Of a stretch of 64,000 bases of DNA, positions 63,225 to 64,000 are shown piece after piece. This stretch comes from Galaxea fascicularis. Lineage: Eukaryota > Cnidaria > Anthozoa > Scleractinia > Euphylliidae. Within the stretch, counting starts at the first letter, position 1. Every line of letters begins with the position of its first letter. Below the pieces are notes generated by a model that saw nothing but the letters and a program-made list of their open reading frames with translations, had not been told where the DNA came from and searched no databases. The DNA is taken from assembly GCA_948470475.1 (NCBI GenBank), contig OX419341.1, forward strand, positions 8,527,801 through 8,591,800, in the 5' to 3' direction. The position numbers and the translations under genes are program-made.

Positions 63225-63975
63225 TGATATTGGAAACGATTTCCCAGAGGATTCATTCCGTCCAACCGAGTGAACGTTTGCCGACGGTCCGTTATCACTG
63301 AAGGGCAAAGCTACTGAACGCCGATTGGCTGGAACGGAGGACATTGTTTTCTTAATCAAGGGCATTTTTAGTAATCGAGAGGGCCAATTACTATGTTGTT
63401 GTTTTTTGCAAAAAAGTTCAAACGAACTTTACAATGGCCAACGTGATTCAGTTGAAAAGAAATTTGTTTTTTTGCCCATGACTTTTCGGAGACTTTGGTT
63501 AAATTTCATTGAATCGATCAGTTGTTTGTCAGATTTGATTAAAATCTGTACTCGCATTAAGCGGGCTTCCAATGAGAACGCACGATTCCTAATTAATTTT
63601 GCCCTTTTAGTGATAAACAAGTGATGCACAACTTGGGCAATTTCAGCAACTTCTGAAAACACGCGTGATGATTGATCCTTAATTTTGCTCGGCCCTATGT
63701 GGTTACCTATACTTACTGGCAGCGGTGTTATCTTTCACGTGATATAAACTGCCAATGTTCACTGCTTTTGAAATCGCTGAAAATTCCAACACTCCTTTTT
63801 TACCGAGGACTTTTAGAAAGTCTATCCTGATTCCATTTGCTATTGGGTTTTGGGTTGTGAGCAGCATAGTTAGGATCAGTAGGGACTTTGTTCTTCCTCC
63901 ACAGTTTCATCTAAAGATTTCTCGTCAAGACATATCGTCGTTTTGCAGAGGCTGTTGTCTTTAGTTGATGGGCTG
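63225..63975 (+). pseudogene. VIAAT-like pseudogene fragments
   Basis: A first piece at 63240-63270 reads FPEDSFRPTE, matching LPEGSFRRAV of the transporter. The main piece at 63718-63975 reads AAVLSFT, stop, then LPMFTAFEIAENSN followed by TPFLPRTFRKS, IVRISRDFVLPPQFHLKIS, matching the C-terminal third of the intact gene with a deletion. Stops and missing parts make it non-functional. It sits directly beside the tRNA-Arg copy 3. Confidence 0.7.
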
Positions 63976-64000
63976 GTCGTGTTAGTAACACGAGCTACAT

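Overview
This window looks like nuclear DNA of an animal, most probably an anthozoan cnidarian such as a stony coral. The inference rests on three things: intron-type genes set in AT-rich intergenic DNA, a typical mix of cnidarian repeats (Penelope-like, DIRS-like, CR1-like and Gmr1-like retroelements, tRNA-derived SINEs and very many palindromic MITEs), and a SLC32/VIAAT-type transporter with several decayed relatives. No species can be named from the sequence alone. Most of the 64 kb is mobile-element DNA of different ages. Only three long, clean, host-type reading frames stand out, all uninterrupted by introns: a type II membrane PC-esterase-like protein (22263-23561, minus), a coiled-coil protein of unknown function (44634-45368, minus) and a VIAAT/SLC32-like transporter (51168-52481, plus).

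Layout. 1-2400: degenerate dispersed repeats. 2640-5970: three retroelement remnants side by side (CR1-like, DIRS-like, Penelope-like). 6085-8750: a GCCA-rich repeat split by a 5'-truncated LINE with a (TAG)n tail. 9000-20900: mostly non-coding, with foldback elements, SINE copies, a TTAA-flanked miniature transposon carrying its own 60-codon frame, and LINE debris. 20963-22073: a TIR transposon with 9-bp target duplications and a piece of RecQ helicase. 22263-23561: PC-esterase-like gene. 23600-32150: MITEs (one a near-perfect 243-bp palindrome nested inside another inverted repeat), a SINE, tandem duplications and a Penelope GIY-YIG remnant. 33190-39987: a complete, very young LTR retrotransposon. 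Its pol order is protease-integrase-RT-RNase H (Gmr1-like), its LTRs are 1015 bp each with two differences seen, and it has a 5-bp target duplication. 40003-44155: minisatellite and MITEs. 44634-45368: coiled-coil gene. 46200-49140: LINE remnants. 49388-50484: a second TIR transposon with 9-bp duplications and a RecQ fragment. 51168-52481: transporter gene. 53500-54681 and 63134-63970: transporter pseudogene pieces, each beside an intron-bearing tRNA-Arg(CCT) gene. 57063-57913: a solo LTR related to the complete element. 58135-59250: a tandem duplication. 61438-61808: a 345-bp insertion that reads as a metazoan retrozyme, a tandem pair of type I hammerhead ribozymes flanked by a perfect 13-bp target duplication.

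The genes do not form a pathway. The most interesting content is mobile-element biology: the hammerhead retrozyme, the pair of TIR elements each carrying the start of a RecQ-like helicase, the integrase-first gypsy-type retrotransposon, and the repeated co-location of transporter fragments with tRNA-Arg(CCT) genes. Coordinates and motifs were read by eye; all family names are inferences from motifs, not from database searches.
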